Part shown: positions 33,426 through 45,311 of the stretch, one piece after another
How positions within the stretch are numbered: the first letter of the stretch is position 1
How the letters are laid out: the number at the start of each line of letters is the position of its first letter
Assembly (NCBI RefSeq): GCF_907165205.1
Contig: NC_058189.1
Coordinates: 67,950,315-68,014,314, forward strand
Direction of reading: 5' to 3'
DNA from: Coccinella septempunctata
Taxonomy: Eukaryota > Arthropoda > Insecta > Coleoptera > Coccinellidae
DNA length: 64,000 bases
Program-made: the position numbers and the translations under genes
Notes under the pieces: generated by a model
Told to the model about the DNA's origin: nothing
Database searches by the model: none
Seen by the model: only the letters and a program-made list of their open reading frames with translations

Positions 33426-34356
33426 AATTTAGCATGTATGTCGCTATGGTAAAAATTATGGAAATCAATTTCCTATTCCTGAATCTCCGTTTCTTTCGGA
33501 AGTTGAAGTGTACACAGTCTCATGAGTACAACCAACCAAGATTTTCAGTTACTGGGTAAAAAAATATTCTCCCGGTCGGTAACGAAACTCAACAGATCTT
33601 TCGCTGCACGAGGATCCGTTTCAACTTTAATCCGCATCCCCGAACCGTACCCGTAAATTTTCCATCAAAATCGCATTAATTCTCCCTTGTGAAAAATTAC
33701 TTTTTTGTCCGCCTTCCCGGGGCAGATGTGACGTCCGCCGAATGAGATTTCCTTTGTGAGAGAGTATACAGTTACGACGTCTCGGCTAAATTGATTCGCA
33801 TAATTTAATTAAATGCCATCCAAAGGAACTCCTTGTTACATCAGCGGGTCCCCGAATTTGCGGGATCCGCTTTCCCCCTGATTATATTCCTTTCTGGTCC
33901 TTCAGAAAGAACCGATATTGAGAGCCGCATGATTGCTACAGTCTGCAACGACAGTTTTAGGCGATACTTTGCTTTGGCGAAATTACGCAAAATGGTCTCA
34001 AACTATAAATTCGGCTCATTAATTAAGAATTCGTGTTCAAATTCAACGTTAACAATGTAACTTACAAAAAAAAAGAACTAGAGACATGAAATTTTCAGTC
34101 TTACACTTCTAAGCATGCTCGTGGCTGTTTCTCTACAGGATAAGACAAACAGCCTAGCTTAGGCACTGTATTCGTGTGTTTCCATATTGCTATTGCTAAG
34201 AAGTCGATCATTTTCTCGTCGTGTGACTCTAGCCATGATTGAAGAAGCTCATCGCAAAGTATTGAACGACGATTCAATTGTAGCTAGAAAATACAAGTAT
34301 CTCACAGTGTTGATATGGCTGAAATCCTGATAGTTTCTTATCCTGACTTAAACAAG
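33426..34356. other. Unassigned spacer
   Basis: No gene is recognised. A 75-codon frame at 33833 has no domain and the region carries no termini. Confidence 0.3.
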
Positions 34357-34748
34357 TATAATGTGAGTCTCTGATTCGTACAAATATTTTAACAGTAGAT
34401 TCTTGAGGTAAAAAAAAACACTTTTTTCGCATACCAATTTTTCCGATTCGGCCCTGATAAAAAGATATAGTCATTTTAAGTTATCATAATGAGCTATGCC
34501 ACACCTGGAGAAACTAGGTTACCTTCAGAATAACTAGCTGAGTCTGTGACACAACACATCTGTGGATCTTTTAATACTTTTTAATTTTTAAACATCAAAT
34601 TACTCCAAAACAGCGCAGTATAATACGAGAAAATATTAATTATACTTTCATTTTACAAAACGTTCAAATGTTCATTGAATATCGTCCAACTTAGTCTCAA
34701 GTGTTGGGTTCTTCGAATTTTTGGTATTTTTATGGTAATGGTCATAAT
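34357..34748. mobile_element. R3 element copy 2, left part, split by RT-B
   Basis: It starts TATAATGTGAGTCTCTGATT then TCGTACAAATATTTTAACAG, the R3 terminus, and runs in the opposite orientation to copy 1. It breaks at 34748 in the target-site duplication AATGGTCATAAT. The continuation is 36056-36288. Confidence 0.75.
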
Positions 34749-36055
34749 ACACACTTATCGCTAGCAGCTCAGAGCATCTACAGCTAATGATAGACACCTA
34801 TAAACATATATACGAAGCTTTAGGCCTTAGACTCAATATCGACAAAACCAAAATCCTGGTTAGTCCGTCAGAAAGCTTTCAAACAGATATCAGCCAGGAG
34901 GATGAAACTCTAGAACAGGTCGAGCAGTTCAAATACTTAGGAAGCTTAATAAATAGTTACTAGGGCTAACCTGGACACGGAAATACACAACCGTATCAAT
35001 TCGGCATCACGGGCATTCTGGAAGCTAAAGGATAGAGTATTTCAAAATCACGACCTAAATCTGAAGACCAAGACAGCTGTTCACAAAGATTCAAAAGCAG
35101 AAGTCTTGCAGCGCGTGAGTTGTATAACAATTGAGACTCAAGTAACGAGGGCCCGACTCAGATGGAGCAGCCACATTCTGAGGATGCAAGACACAAGACC
35201 AAAATCCTAGTAAGTCCGCCAGGAAGCCTTCAAACACATATCAGTCTGGAGAATGGAACTTTAGAACAGGTCGAGCAGTTCAAATACTTGGGAAGCTTTA
35301 TAAATACTAGGGGTAACCTAGACACGGAAATGCACAATCGTATCAATTTGGTATCACGGGCATTCTGGAAACTAAAGATCAGAGTGTTTCAAAATCACGA
35401 CCTCAATCTGAAGACCAAGACAGCTGTTTATAAAGCAGTGATCCTCCCAACGCTTCTTTACGGAAGCGCTAGCTGGACGCCCTACAGGCGACATATTAAA
35501 CAGCTTGAACAAACGCAACAACGTCATCTAAGACAAATAATGCACATCAGATGGTTCCACGAAGTTTCGAATGCAGAAGTCTTGCAACGCGCGAGTTGTA
35601 CAACAATTGAGACTCAAGTAACGAGGGCCCGACTCAGATGGAGCGGCCACATTCTGAGGATGCAAGACACAAGACTCCCCAAAATAGCTCTGTATGGCGA
35701 ATTCACAGAGGGAGCTCGGAAACCAGGAGGAACAGTTCAAGAATGTACTTCATCAATCCCTAAAATCAGTTGATGCCAATCATAACTGGGTACAACTAGC
35801 GTTAGACAGTGAAGGTCTTTGGTCCACAGTTATAATAGAGACTTGAGAAGAATACAGCGGCGACCAGATCTGGTTGGTGACTATCCATTCCCGAAGTGTG
35901 GAAGGATCTGTAGATCGCGGCTGGGTCTCTTCAGTCACAGGAGGGCACACAGTCGCAAGTAACCTTAGGAAATTAGGGTTTGATAGCACCCTTTTTTTTC
36001 AATCTTGTTGTAGGTTTATTCTCGGTAACGGGATACAGCAACGAATGAACGAATG
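34749..36055 (+). mobile_element. RT-B retrotransposon copy c, inserted into R3
   Basis: A 5'-truncated RT-B insertion flanked by an exact 12-bp duplication, AATGGTCATAAT (34737-34748 and 36056-36067), with the tail ACGAATGAACGAATG. Inside, the order is abnormal. The first 430 bp run from LMIDTYKHIYEAL-like sequence toward the 3' part (TETQVTRARLRW region). The sequence then jumps back to TKILVSPPGSLQ at 35197 and goes through the same region again to the true 3' end. The second pass is mostly open (35162-35773). It is dead. Confidence 0.85.
35162..35773 (+). pseudogene. RT-B reverse transcriptase C-terminal remnant (copy c)
   Basis: A 203-codon open stretch of RT-B without the catalytic box. 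Its N-terminal 12 residues (MEQPHSEDARHK) come from the rearranged upstream segment and are not native. The rest reads TKILVSPPGSLQ, LEQVEQFKYLGSFINT, LLYGSASWTPYRRHIKQLEQ, TRARLRWSGHILRM and LYGEFTEGARKPGG before a frameshift. Past the shift, about 35870-35960, the terminal zinc-like block reads FPKCGRICRSRLGLFSHRRAH with the first Cys lost. Confidence 0.82.
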
Positions 36056-36288
36056 AATGGTCATAATGTGAAAACTGAAAGAGGAGGGTGATATCTTGTG
36101 CTCGAAAAAGATTCATCAAATGGGCGAAGAACTATATTCCGAAATTCATTTCATTCAATTAAACCGTTTGTGAGATAGAACTGAAAATAACATTCTTTTA
36201 TGGATTTTCAACACCCTGTATCTTTTATACCGAGCCGATTCGGAAGAATCTACCGTTAAAATATTTCTACGAGTCAAAGACTCACCCT
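36056..36288. mobile_element. R3 element copy 2, right part
   Basis: This continues R3 after the RT-B insertion. Sequence such as GATTCATCAAATGGGCGAAG and ATTCATTTCATTCAATTAAA matches copy 1 in reverse. It ends with GAATCTACCGTTAAAATATT then ACGAGTCAAAGACTCACCCT, the other R3 terminus. The final GTATA is altered. Confidence 0.72.
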
Positions 36289-36799
36289 TTAGAAGGCTCT
36301 TCTGATCAATCAGAATTCTGATCGCTAAACGCGATCTAATTCGTTCGTCGCATCAAATCGGGAATATCCGCAATTTGCTCGAGATCCCGAGTACGTGTGC
36401 TGTAAAAGTCGACCTCGTCGACGTACATCTTACGTTATTACATCGGCGTTCATTGTTTCCAGTCGCGGGTGGAACGTGGCCAAACTGACGTTTCTCGTTT
36501 TATGACGTAGGAACAACTTCCCGTCCGTCGATGCTCCAAGGTACACGTCTCGACTACAAAGTCTAGAGGGTTCGGATATCGCGTATAAAATATACAGACG
36601 AAATACTGGATGTTGTTGCATTTTCGTCATCGTTATGAAGATATGGAAACTACAAGGTTATGGTAGATCGGAACGAATACAGCGAGAGAAGGATAACGTG
36701 TCTCACGACAAAGTGTATTCTGTTTTATGAAGCACGAATATACAACCCATCAGTTTCGTAAATTTCGTCTATATGTTATATTTGAAACGTGAAATTCCT
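36289..36799. other. Unassigned spacer
   Basis: No gene is recognised. 36330-36560 is somewhat CG-rich. The 66-codon minus frame there shows no domain. Confidence 0.3.
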
Positions 36800-37150
36800 A
36801 CACTAAGTTGCAAGAAACGCTGAGCTCCCATGTCATCGACTCCAACATGTTATGGAGGAGCCGAGAACACTCAATAAATAGGCAAGGATAACAACGTCCT
36901 TTTCGTTTGGGTTTATGGTCACCCGGAAAACGCCAATACATTTGCCAGCACAGCATCACGAACATCTTCCATTGGCCCGGGATCTTTCTGTGGTATAGAA
37001 AGAAGCTCCTCCAAGAATTTCAAAAGAATGCAGAAACTGAAAGAGGGACACTCAGACGGAGTCATCACAAAAAGATTCATCAGCGACTGAATACTTCGAG
37101 ATAAAAAGTATCTGCAATAACTCCCGAGTGATTTCCTCATAGAAGATTGT
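36800..37150 (+). pseudogene. RNase H-domain remnant of a non-LTR retrotransposon (first piece)
   Basis: The frames are broken, but VLFVWVYGHPENANTF resembles the VxLxWVPGHSGxxGNExAD core of the RNase H that some jockey-superfamily elements carry after the RT. It is followed by TFASTASRT and IGPGSFCGIERS, matching the usual A..GS...GPEP..GIS pattern. It is a short, strongly degraded piece. It belongs to the same or a related element as the longer remnant at 37400-39110. Confidence 0.6.
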
Positions 37151-37399
37151 GTTCCCAGGAATTGTCTAAGGTCTAGCTCAAAATCGTCGAATGCCTATTT
37201 TGTTTGGGGGAGGAAACACTTCAGATCACTTGGTGAGGCTCTTTCACAATGAATTTTTGATAGAAAAGGCCCCGTGCAAACTTATGTCTACTCCTAATGC
37301 AAAGAGTATTAGGTAAAGAAGACCAGCATCGTGAAAACACAGACCACGATGCTGAGTAAAAGGAATACCATTAAATTACCATTTTCACATGGTTGGAAA

Positions 37400-38019
37400 A
37401 CCACGACCCGGACTCGAGCAGAAGTATTCGATGCTGGTACCAGATTCTACTATCGCTAGAACGCTGTCAAAGCGTCTTTCTGGCAGAAATATTCGCAATC
37501 GAACGTAGTGTGGAGATGAACATAGAAGAAACTATCAGAAATGTGACCTAGCGTTATATACTGAGAGTCAGGCTGCGATCAAAGCTCTGAGCTGGTACGT
37601 CATCGATTCTAAGACGATACTGGTGTGCCGAAGGAAACTCCACTAATTAAGGAAGGTCTGTTTGGCCTGGATCACTGAGGAATCAAGGAGAATTAAGAGA
37701 CCAATACACTTGCCAGGAAAGGAACACCTTACTTGGGTCGGAACTTTCTGTGGTACAGGAAAATGTGCCTACAAGAAAGAGCATCTCTACTCACTTACAG
37801 GGCGTTGTGGCCTCAGGAAGCACCTAATGAAAATGGTTTTAGCAGAAACTGAGTAGTACAGATTATGTGAAGAGGAGGAGGAGGATGAAACTCCAGATCT
37901 CATAAAGCCTCGCCATTGCTGACCAACGCAAAAAATACTTTGCACGAGGGACTTGCAGGAGCGAGGAGATAACCTCCTTGAAGCCGAAGCCATCCCTGAT
38001 ACCAGAGTATCTCTCTACC
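37400..38019 (+). pseudogene. RNase H-domain remnant (second piece, 5' of RT-B insertion)
   Basis: VFLAEIFAIERSVEMN (about 37470) and, after a frameshift, YTESQAAIKALSWYVIDSK (about 37555) are the classic xAE..A and xYTDSQAAIxAL RNase H blocks. Next come CLAWITEESRRIKRPIHLPG (a decayed VPGHSGIxGNE) and CAYKKEHLYSLTGRCGLRKH LMKMVLAE. The end is the YRLCEEEEEDETPDLIK segment, the degraded C-terminal Cys-rich block. There are multiple stops and shifts. An RT-B copy inserted at 38019. Confidence 0.75.
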
Positions 38020-38999
38020 CGTTCAAAGTTTATCATGGAACTTCAATATGCAGACGACTGCGTACTTACATATAGCTAGCAGCCCAGAGGATCTACAGAT
38101 AATGCTGGACACCTATAAACATATATACGAAGCTTTAGGCCTGAGACTCAATATCGACAAAACCAAAATCCTAGTAAGTCCGACAGAGAGCCTTCAAACA
38201 CATATCAGCCTGGAGAATGGAACTTTAGAACAGGTCGAGCAGTTCAAATACTTGGGAAGCTTCATAAATACTAGGGCTAATCTAGACAAGGAAATACACA
38301 GTCGTATCAATTTGGTATCACGGGCATTCTGGAAACTAAAGATCAGAGTATTTCAAAATCACGACCTCAATCTGAAGACCAAGACAGCTGTTAACAAAGC
38401 AGTCGTCCTCCCAACGCTTCTTTACGGAAGTGAAAGCTGGACGCCCTACAGGCGACATATCAAACAGATTGAACAAACGCAACAACGTCATCTAAGACAA
38501 ATAAAGCACATCAGATGGTTCCACAAAGTTTCAAATGCAGAAGTCTTGCAACGTGCGAGTAACAATTGAGTCTCAAGTAACGAGGGCCCGACTCAGATGG
38601 AGCGGCCACATTCTGAGGATGCAAGACACGAGACTGCCCAAAATAGCTCTGTATAGCGAATTCACAGAGGGAGCTCGGGAACCAGGAGGATATACTGCAT
38701 CAATCTCTAAAATCAGTTAATGCCAATTAAACTGGGAACAACTAGCGTTAGACAGATCACAGTGGAGGTCTTTGGTCCAAAGTTATGATGGAGACTCGAG
38801 AAGAATACAGCGGCGGCCAGATCTGGTTGGTGACTATTCATGCCCGTAGTGTGGATCTGTAGGTCACGGTTGGGTCTCTTCAGTCACAGGAGGGCACACG
38901 GTCGTGAGTAGCCCTAAGAAATTATAAGTCTGTTCTTTTTTTTTTCACGTCTCTTTGTAGATTTATTCCCGGTAACGGGACACACCAATGAACGAATGA
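38020..38999 (+). mobile_element. RT-B retrotransposon copy d, inserted into the RNase H remnant
   Basis: A 980-bp 5'-truncated RT-B copy flanked by ATCTCTCTACC (38009-38019 and 39000-39010) with the tail AATGAACGAATGAAT. It is the only copy that keeps the RT active site: FIMELQYADDCVLT at about 38029-38070. The rest of the frame is then open to about 38569, where a few bases are lost from the QRASCTTIETQ block. Confidence 0.87.
38048..38720 (+). pseudogene. RT-B reverse transcriptase remnant with YADD box (copy d)
   Basis: One base is lost or gained around 38062, so YADD lies in a different frame from SSPEDLQIMLDTYKHIYEAL. The open stretch (173 codons) continues through IDKTKILVSPTESLQ, LEQVEQFKYLGSFINTRANL, KTAVNKAVVLPTLLYGSESW and TQQRHLRQIKHIRWFHKVSN. 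A second overlapping frame gives TRARLRWSGHILRMQDTRLP. The zinc-knuckle end (about 38835-38900) is frameshifted. Confidence 0.82.
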
Positions 39000-39010
39000 A
39001 TCTCTCTACC

Positions 39011-39110
39011 TCTTTAAAAATCTACAATCGAGTGGTGGAATCCTAGATACTAGGCGAGCTATTGATGGCGTAGGTAGAAGATAGCTTCAACGGAATGGTG
39101 AAGACGTTTT
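39011..39110 (+). pseudogene. RNase H-element remnant (3' of RT-B insertion)
   Basis: This continues the element interrupted at 38019. Removing the insertion and one target copy joins VSLYLFKN with LQSSGGILDTRRA. It is assigned by continuity only. Confidence 0.5.
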
Positions 39111-40745
39111 TCAGGAAAAATTTTCTGAAATAGAAAGTTCTATTTTTCAATGTATGTTAACGGAGAGCAAATTTTTGCTTATAAAAGGTGCAACCGAAGA
39201 TGTATCGGTGAAAACGCCAAACCCGATCAGAAAAACCATCCCCCATTCCCCTAGCTCCTACCTAATCCCGCTTGGTCGCATCGGAACTCGTAAAAAGCCA
39301 GCTGTCCGCAGTCCAAAGCCGACTAGTTACCCGCAAAGGCGGAGCTGCTCTACAAGCTCCAGCAGGCTAATAGAATCTTAACGACGGAAGATGAGCAGGT
39401 CCCTCTTTGTAAATAGAAATAATGGAACGAGATCGGGCAGAGATATCAGTGCAATTATGCTAAGGCCAGAAAATAAGATCGCCCGTACGTACGGCAGCTC
39501 GGCGGATAACAATCGTGATGGAGAAACGTGGAGTGGTAGGCAGGAACGGACTGAAAGGGAACACGAATGGTTCTTTCTTTATTTCGAGATCTCTTATACG
39601 ACGTCCTTCATCAGGGCGATGAATGGAGGAAGTTCTTCGAGTGAGAAAGGGTTTTTTCTAGCATATTGAGGTACGTCTTCGTCTATTTGACCGTTTCCTC
39701 TGGCAGGGGTGGCTTTTCCACTACTGGATCTACTGCCAAACTGCCAAAGATTTTCTCACACAATGTGAAGACCTTTAAACTCTCTGGAAACTACAGCATT
39801 ATATTGTTGTTCTAGGATATGGAGGGAATAGAAGTTTCCGAGGAGCTTCAAAAAACGTTGACCAATTACACTCCAGCGGACTCCCAAAGTCCCAAACTCC
39901 CAAAGAAAAGAAAAATGTAAATTTTCGATTCTTTCGAACATTGTCAGAGATCCAAAAGTTTGCCAGGAGAATATGGTTTTCTAAGACGATGAATATGTTG
40001 TGAGCAAAATAGAGAGCTTATCTTTTTTACTCTTCAGGTTCTCATCGATGAAAATTCTTATTTAATTTTCGCTTTTCGCGCTTATTTGACAACCGATGAA
40101 ATGTTCCTCAGATTTTGAAAATTGCGTGGAATTTTCAACACATCCATTCTTCCTGTCTACCTTCGTTCCTTTCTTTATCAGCGCACATCTCGTTTTATTG
40201 TTGCTAGGCACAAATCCAATTTATACGTTTGCGCAACGTCCGCCGACGAATTTAAATATTTAATTGTTCGAAAAGTTTGTTAATTGGATTCAATTTATAA
40301 GTGGTTTCAATTTATAGTCGGTCTAGTGACTGCTTGCTTGCCCAAACCCGAGCAAAGAACGAGAACTTGTTGGTTTGAGTCAAACATCGCGAATAGAGGG
40401 TTGCATTAACGAGTAAGGTTGACGGTGGATAATTTATCAGGTTACAGGTCCGTATCTAGAGGATTACGAAAGTGTTCGACTGAAGATTTTACGATTTATG
40501 ATCCACACTCTCTTCATTACCCTGCATTTGAGTGAGTGTGAAGGTAAGCTAGCATCACAGTCGTTCAAAAATGATGAAGAAGCCATACAGATGTGGATAT
40601 AGGCAAGACCTAGGTTTTCCCAAGATGTAGCAATACCTTTCAATGGTATACATGGCTGTCAATCCTGCAACATCGACCAATTGCCCAGTTAGTATTGAAA
40701 AGTAAATTTGGCTCTTGATCTAGAGACTTCATTCTGTTCGCCTTG
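39111..40745. other. Unassigned spacer
   Basis: No gene is recognised. 39200-39560 has a more balanced composition and two consecutive frames (39154-39381 and 39391-39669) rich in Ser and Arg without a domain. The rest is AT-rich. Confidence 0.35.
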
Positions 40746-42023
40746 TATACAAGGATGTATTGATATCTAGTTAGCCTAGACCCGTTCCATACATAAAAAA
40801 AAATATTGTGTTACCACAGCAACGAACAATAACTCAGTAGAAGTGTCAGTGTGAAGTTTGAGGTGGGAAAAGTAAACCAGAGTTACGCAAACGCAATAAA
40901 TTAAAAGATAGAATATGTCCACCGAAATTGTAAAAATCGAAAAATTGGAGTATCGAGCCATTGTCAAGTACCTGTATTTAAAAGGGTTAAGAGGTAAGCA
41001 GATTTTCGAAGATTTGCTTACTACCCTTGATGATCAATGTCCTTCGTATGCGACCGTGAAAAATTGGACTGCAAGCTTCAAAAGAGGAAAATTTTCGATT
41101 GAAGATGATGACCGATCGGGAAGGCCAGTTTCTGTGTCAGTCCCCGAAAATATCGATGCAGTTCATAACATGATTTTATCGGACCGTCGAATTGGGCTAA
41201 AACGGATATCTGAAGCACTGAATATTTCATACGAATTCGTTCATCAACGTCAATTTGGACGTGATAAAAATTGTTGCCTAATAGATCCCCAAATGTTTGA
41301 ATGTTGACTAAAAGCGTGTAAGGGTAGAAGCATCGCGTTCGATCTGTGCTCGATTTGAAAACGAAGTAGACTTCTCAAACTGAATTGTTACTATGGATGA
41401 GACTTGGGTACATTTCTACCATCCAGAAACAAAGCAACAATCGATAGAATGGCGATACTCTGGTTCTCCAAGACCTAAGAAGTTTCGTGTTCAAAAAGCT
41501 GCTGGAAAAGTTCTTGCTTAAGTCTTTTGGAATTGCTATCATGATTGATTTTTAGGATAAGGGTAGAACAATAACCGGAGATTACTAATCGACATTACTG
41601 ACCACTCTTCGGGAAAAAATTGAAGAGAAAAGACACGGAAAGCTATCCAAAGGTGTTTTGTTTTTGCAAGACAACGCCCCTGCACACAAATATCATGTTG
41701 CTATGCAAAAAATTCGTGATTTGGTGTTTGCATTACTAGAACACCCCTCTTATTCACCAGATTTGGCTCCATCCGACTATCATCTCTTTCCTCAACTGAA
41801 GAAAAGTTTAAAAGTTTCTTCCAACGAGGAGGTAATAAAAGCTGTGGAGGTTTGGTTTGCAGAGCAAGAAGAAACATTTTTTTGAAAGGTCTTGAGACGT
41901 TGCAGGTTCGCTGTAATAAATATATCCAATTAAGAGGAGAATATGTTGAGTAATAAAATATTTTGAAATTGAAATTTCATTTGGTTCTATAGTAAGCTAA
42001 GAATATTTCAATATATCCTCGTA
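40746..42023 (+). mobile_element. mariner copy C, full length with TIRs
   Basis: The left end TACAAGGATGTATTGATATC and right end TTTCAATATATCCTCGTA are inverted repeats. TA precedes the left end. The length of 1.28 kb is normal for the family. It is the only copy without the one-base deletion shared by A, B, D and E (AAAAAATTGAAGAG at 41614), so it is the best template for the ancestral frame, although broken elsewhere. Confidence 0.92.
40915..41953 (+). pseudogene. mariner transposase pseudogene (copy C)
   Basis: The start MSTEIVKIEKLEYRAIVKYL opens a 130-codon stretch covering the N-terminal helix-turn-helix DNA-binding half, including YATVKNWTASFKRGKF and SGRPVSVSVPENIDAVH. It shifts frame at about 41250. 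Later pieces include TMDETWVHFYHPETKQQSIE (first catalytic Asp kept) and FLQDNAPAHKYHVAMQKIRD to YSPDLAPSDYHLFP (second and third Asp, 34 residues apart, the DD34D signature). In-frame stops occur at the 'GDYYSTL' position (TAA) and after VLA. It is dead. Confidence 0.87.
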
Positions 42024-44063
42024 AGATTGACTGTTTCGAATTATAGTGCATGTCTACCGAAGCAACGATAACTCAATACCGATTCTCCTCTCTTGACGTT
42101 CATACATGCAGGTATTATACGAGACTACTTACTACTCGTTTTCAGGATGGTAGCACGTGTAATTTCATTCCTACAACCAAGCACTTTATAAGCCATTGTT
42201 ACCGTGAAGACTAGACGTGTCCATCTCTAAAAGCGGCATCTGCGAATGCCTGGTGTAGCTTAACCAGGTGAGATACGGTGTACTCAAGTCGTAGATTCGG
42301 ATATGGCTATTATGGGGTAATAAATCGCGGTATTCTGAGAAGAGTTGAATGGGAGGATTGGTATTGTACTTGGGCATAAGGAAAATTTCTATTGCCTTCG
42401 TATATTTATGTTCTACGCGGTTCTCGTGAATGGGTCGAAATATGAGACGAAATTTTCTAAGTGGAGGTTATAATTGTGCTCAAGTACAACTCTCCAGATG
42501 GCTGTACAACACGACGATACGATGTTTTGTACAACGATACTCTATAAACCAGTGGACTCAAAGTAAACCTTCAAAATGGGATATTGAAGAGGTGAATGCT
42601 CAAAAACACGTCCCTCTTCAACCCCCAAACAAAATTAAAAAGGGATTCTGTGAAAACTACTTGTGTACCGATGCAGTCATGAAGACTGACGCTTCTTGAG
42701 ACACTCCGTATGACAATTTCTAGATACGCCTCCATTCTCCACTAATTTCCTCCCAATGATCCATCCATTTTTACTTTCTAGACGAACAGCGGAGCCATTC
42801 AAGAAAACTGCTCCACGGAACGGCTAAACGACGTACCCTTGCAGTGAAAATCTTCTTAATTAAACTTCGTAATTGAATTCAATCTCATTGAATGGAGTTT
42901 TTTCAACGACTCTGCTTTCGTCCAGAGTGTATAAACACTGGCTGGTCTAATGCCTCTTCTGGATCTTCAACGATTAATTTGAATTTCTTTCTGCGCGTAA
43001 TAGATTGCCGGTTTTCTTTCCGTTCTTCGACGGTGATAAGGGAACTACAGGTCAGTAATGGATCAGTTTTTAGTTTCGTTTTTCAGTTTTCTATCCTCGA
43101 ATGATAGAAAAATGTTTATTGAAAATAATGAATGATAATCTTGTTGAAACTCCAACTGGAATTTAATTTGGAATATAACCTAGATTTGTAATTTTCACTT
43201 TCAGGCATATACTCTTTTATACAGGGTTAGAACTTTTTATAGGGGGACTACAGAGATATCGAAAACCGTTAGAAATACAGGGTAGCTTAAATTACGAAAA
43301 AGTTGCGTTATTCAAGAGGGTGGGTGTAAAAAGTTCCCAAATATCTCTGATGGTTCCTGAGATATGTCGAAAAAACTGAAAATCAAGATTATCATTTTTA
43401 CTTTCTGGCATTGGTGAATTCTACTGCTTTTTACTTTTACTGCAGCTTTCGCAGCTACAGTTTCAGATTAAGATTCCTCATTTTCACTCGTCATCAGTCG
43501 AAGTCGCTTTGGTTGCACTGATCGTTTTATATTTTTACTAAAACTTACGTTTCCCTCTATTGCTTGTTGGTGAATATTCTGAGTCAGAATCGGAGCCAAA
43601 TTGCTCAGCAGATGTTATGTTTACTGAAGAGCCAATGCCACTTGAGGTAAGAGAAGACTACCACTTTGTGATAATCAAGAGTAGGTATAGAAAGAAGTTG
43701 CATTTCATTTCAAAGCCGATGGGAAGGTGATGACGTAGAAGGTGGCAATGTCAAGTTCAGTGGAAAGAAGTAGGTCCGTTAACAGTGGCTTATCGATAGA
43801 GAATAATAATAGGTAAAGTTGAAGTTGAAATGAAGCTAATTCAAAATAACTCAAACTACATATTGTGTCAAAACGTTGTTACTTTTATTTTAGTAACCTA
43901 TGGAGAATCACTCGTTAATCAAGAAATTTCAAGATCTTGAGTTTTTCACAAGACAAGACAAGAACGTCGACCCCTAATTGCAGACTAGAGATGTTCAATA
44001 CAATAATGCTGTGGAGAGATAGCGTCTATTCTGGCTCGACTCGGTGTGGATGAACAAGAAATG
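42024..44063. other. Unassigned spacer with one TACAGGG-type end
   Basis: No gene is recognised. TACAGGGTTAGAAC at 43220 and TACAGGGTAGCTTAA at about 43283 look like MITE termini, but I could not find matching opposite ends. The 89-codon frame at 42430 shows no domain. Confidence 0.35.
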
Positions 44064-44806
44064 TCATTCATTCATTCATTGCTGTATCACGTTACTGGGA
44101 ATATTTCTACAAAAAGACAAAAAAAAGGATCCTTCCACACTCCGGGCATGGATAATCACCAACCAGATATGGCCGCCGCTGTATCCTTCTCGAGTCTCCA
44201 TTATAACTGTAAACCAAAGACCTCCACTGTGACCTGTCCAACGCTAGTTGTTCCCAGTTATGATTGGCATTAATTGATTTTAGGGATTGATGTAGTGTAT
44301 CCTTAAACCGTTTATACTGGCCTCCTGGTTTCCGAGCTCCCTCTGTGAATTCGCCATACAGACCTATTTTGGGGACTCTTGTGTCTTGCATCCTCGAATG
44401 TGGCCGCTCCATCTGAGTCGGGCCCTCGTTACTTGAGTCTCAATTGTTGTACAACTCGCGCGTTGCAAGACTTCTGCATTCGAAACTTTGTGGAACCATC
44501 TGATGTGCATTATCTGTCTTAGATGACGTTGTTGCGTTTGTTCAAGCTGTTTAATATGTCGCCTGTAGGGCGTCGAGCTTTCGCGACTGCTTTGTAAACA
44601 GCTCTCTTAGTCTTCAGATTGAGGTCGTGATTTTGAAACACTCTGTCCTTAAGCTTCCAGAATTGATACGGTTGTACATTCCCGTGTCTAGGTTAGCCCT
44701 AGTATCAATGAAGCTTCCCAAGTATTTGAACTGCTCGACCTGTTCTAAAATTTCATCCTCCAGGCTAATATCTGTTTGAAGGCTTTCTGGTGGACTTACC
44801 AGGATC
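44064..44806 (-). mobile_element. RT-B retrotransposon remnant, copy e
   Basis: Minus strand, with the (ATTC)n tail at 44065-44080 followed by GCTGTATCACGTTACTGGGA, the family 3' UTR. It covers only the C-terminal coding end. KIGLYGEFTEGARKPGGQYK, SLKSINANHNWEQLALDRSQ and the start of the zinc block (DYPCPECGRI) are open in one frame at 44412-44107. There are deletions at about 44586 and 44662 relative to other copies. The 5' end is truncated at about 44806 in the SPPESLQTDI region. Confidence 0.83.
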
Positions 44807-45311
44807 CTTCCTATATATATGTTTATGAAATGTATAATATCGAGAAATTCCATAAAAATTTGACGGTAACTGAATAAATATCCCATGGTCCTCGAGCCAC
44901 CCAACCCTATATCGATCTCCGCCACCACACTAAGCAAATTTCCCAGATTCCATTCATCAATATCATCTCGAATTCATTTTCGCCCCCGAAATTTGCCGGT
45001 TCATCAGTTCAACATCCCCAATTTTCCCTCTCCAGACGAGGACCCTCTTTTGTTTATCGCCGCCGGAATATTCATGAGTTACGGGATCATCTCGTCATCT
45101 ATTCAGAATCCCGTTCAGGCGTGCGGCAGTTTCTTAACTCATGAATATACGCCGTCCCCGAACCACAAGAATCCCGTCCATAAAGGTTTGTTGTCAACGA
45201 CAACCTTTTGAGGTCCTGTGAACAGGCCGTCGGTATTTTGTAATCGATGTTCTCGAACCCACAACACCCCGCGATCGATGTCATAGTCTGAATCCGATAT
45301 AAGGGATAATA
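44807..45311. other. Unassigned spacer
   Basis: No gene is recognised. 44880-45120 is C-rich on the plus strand with a 108-codon frame that shows no domain. Confidence 0.3.
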
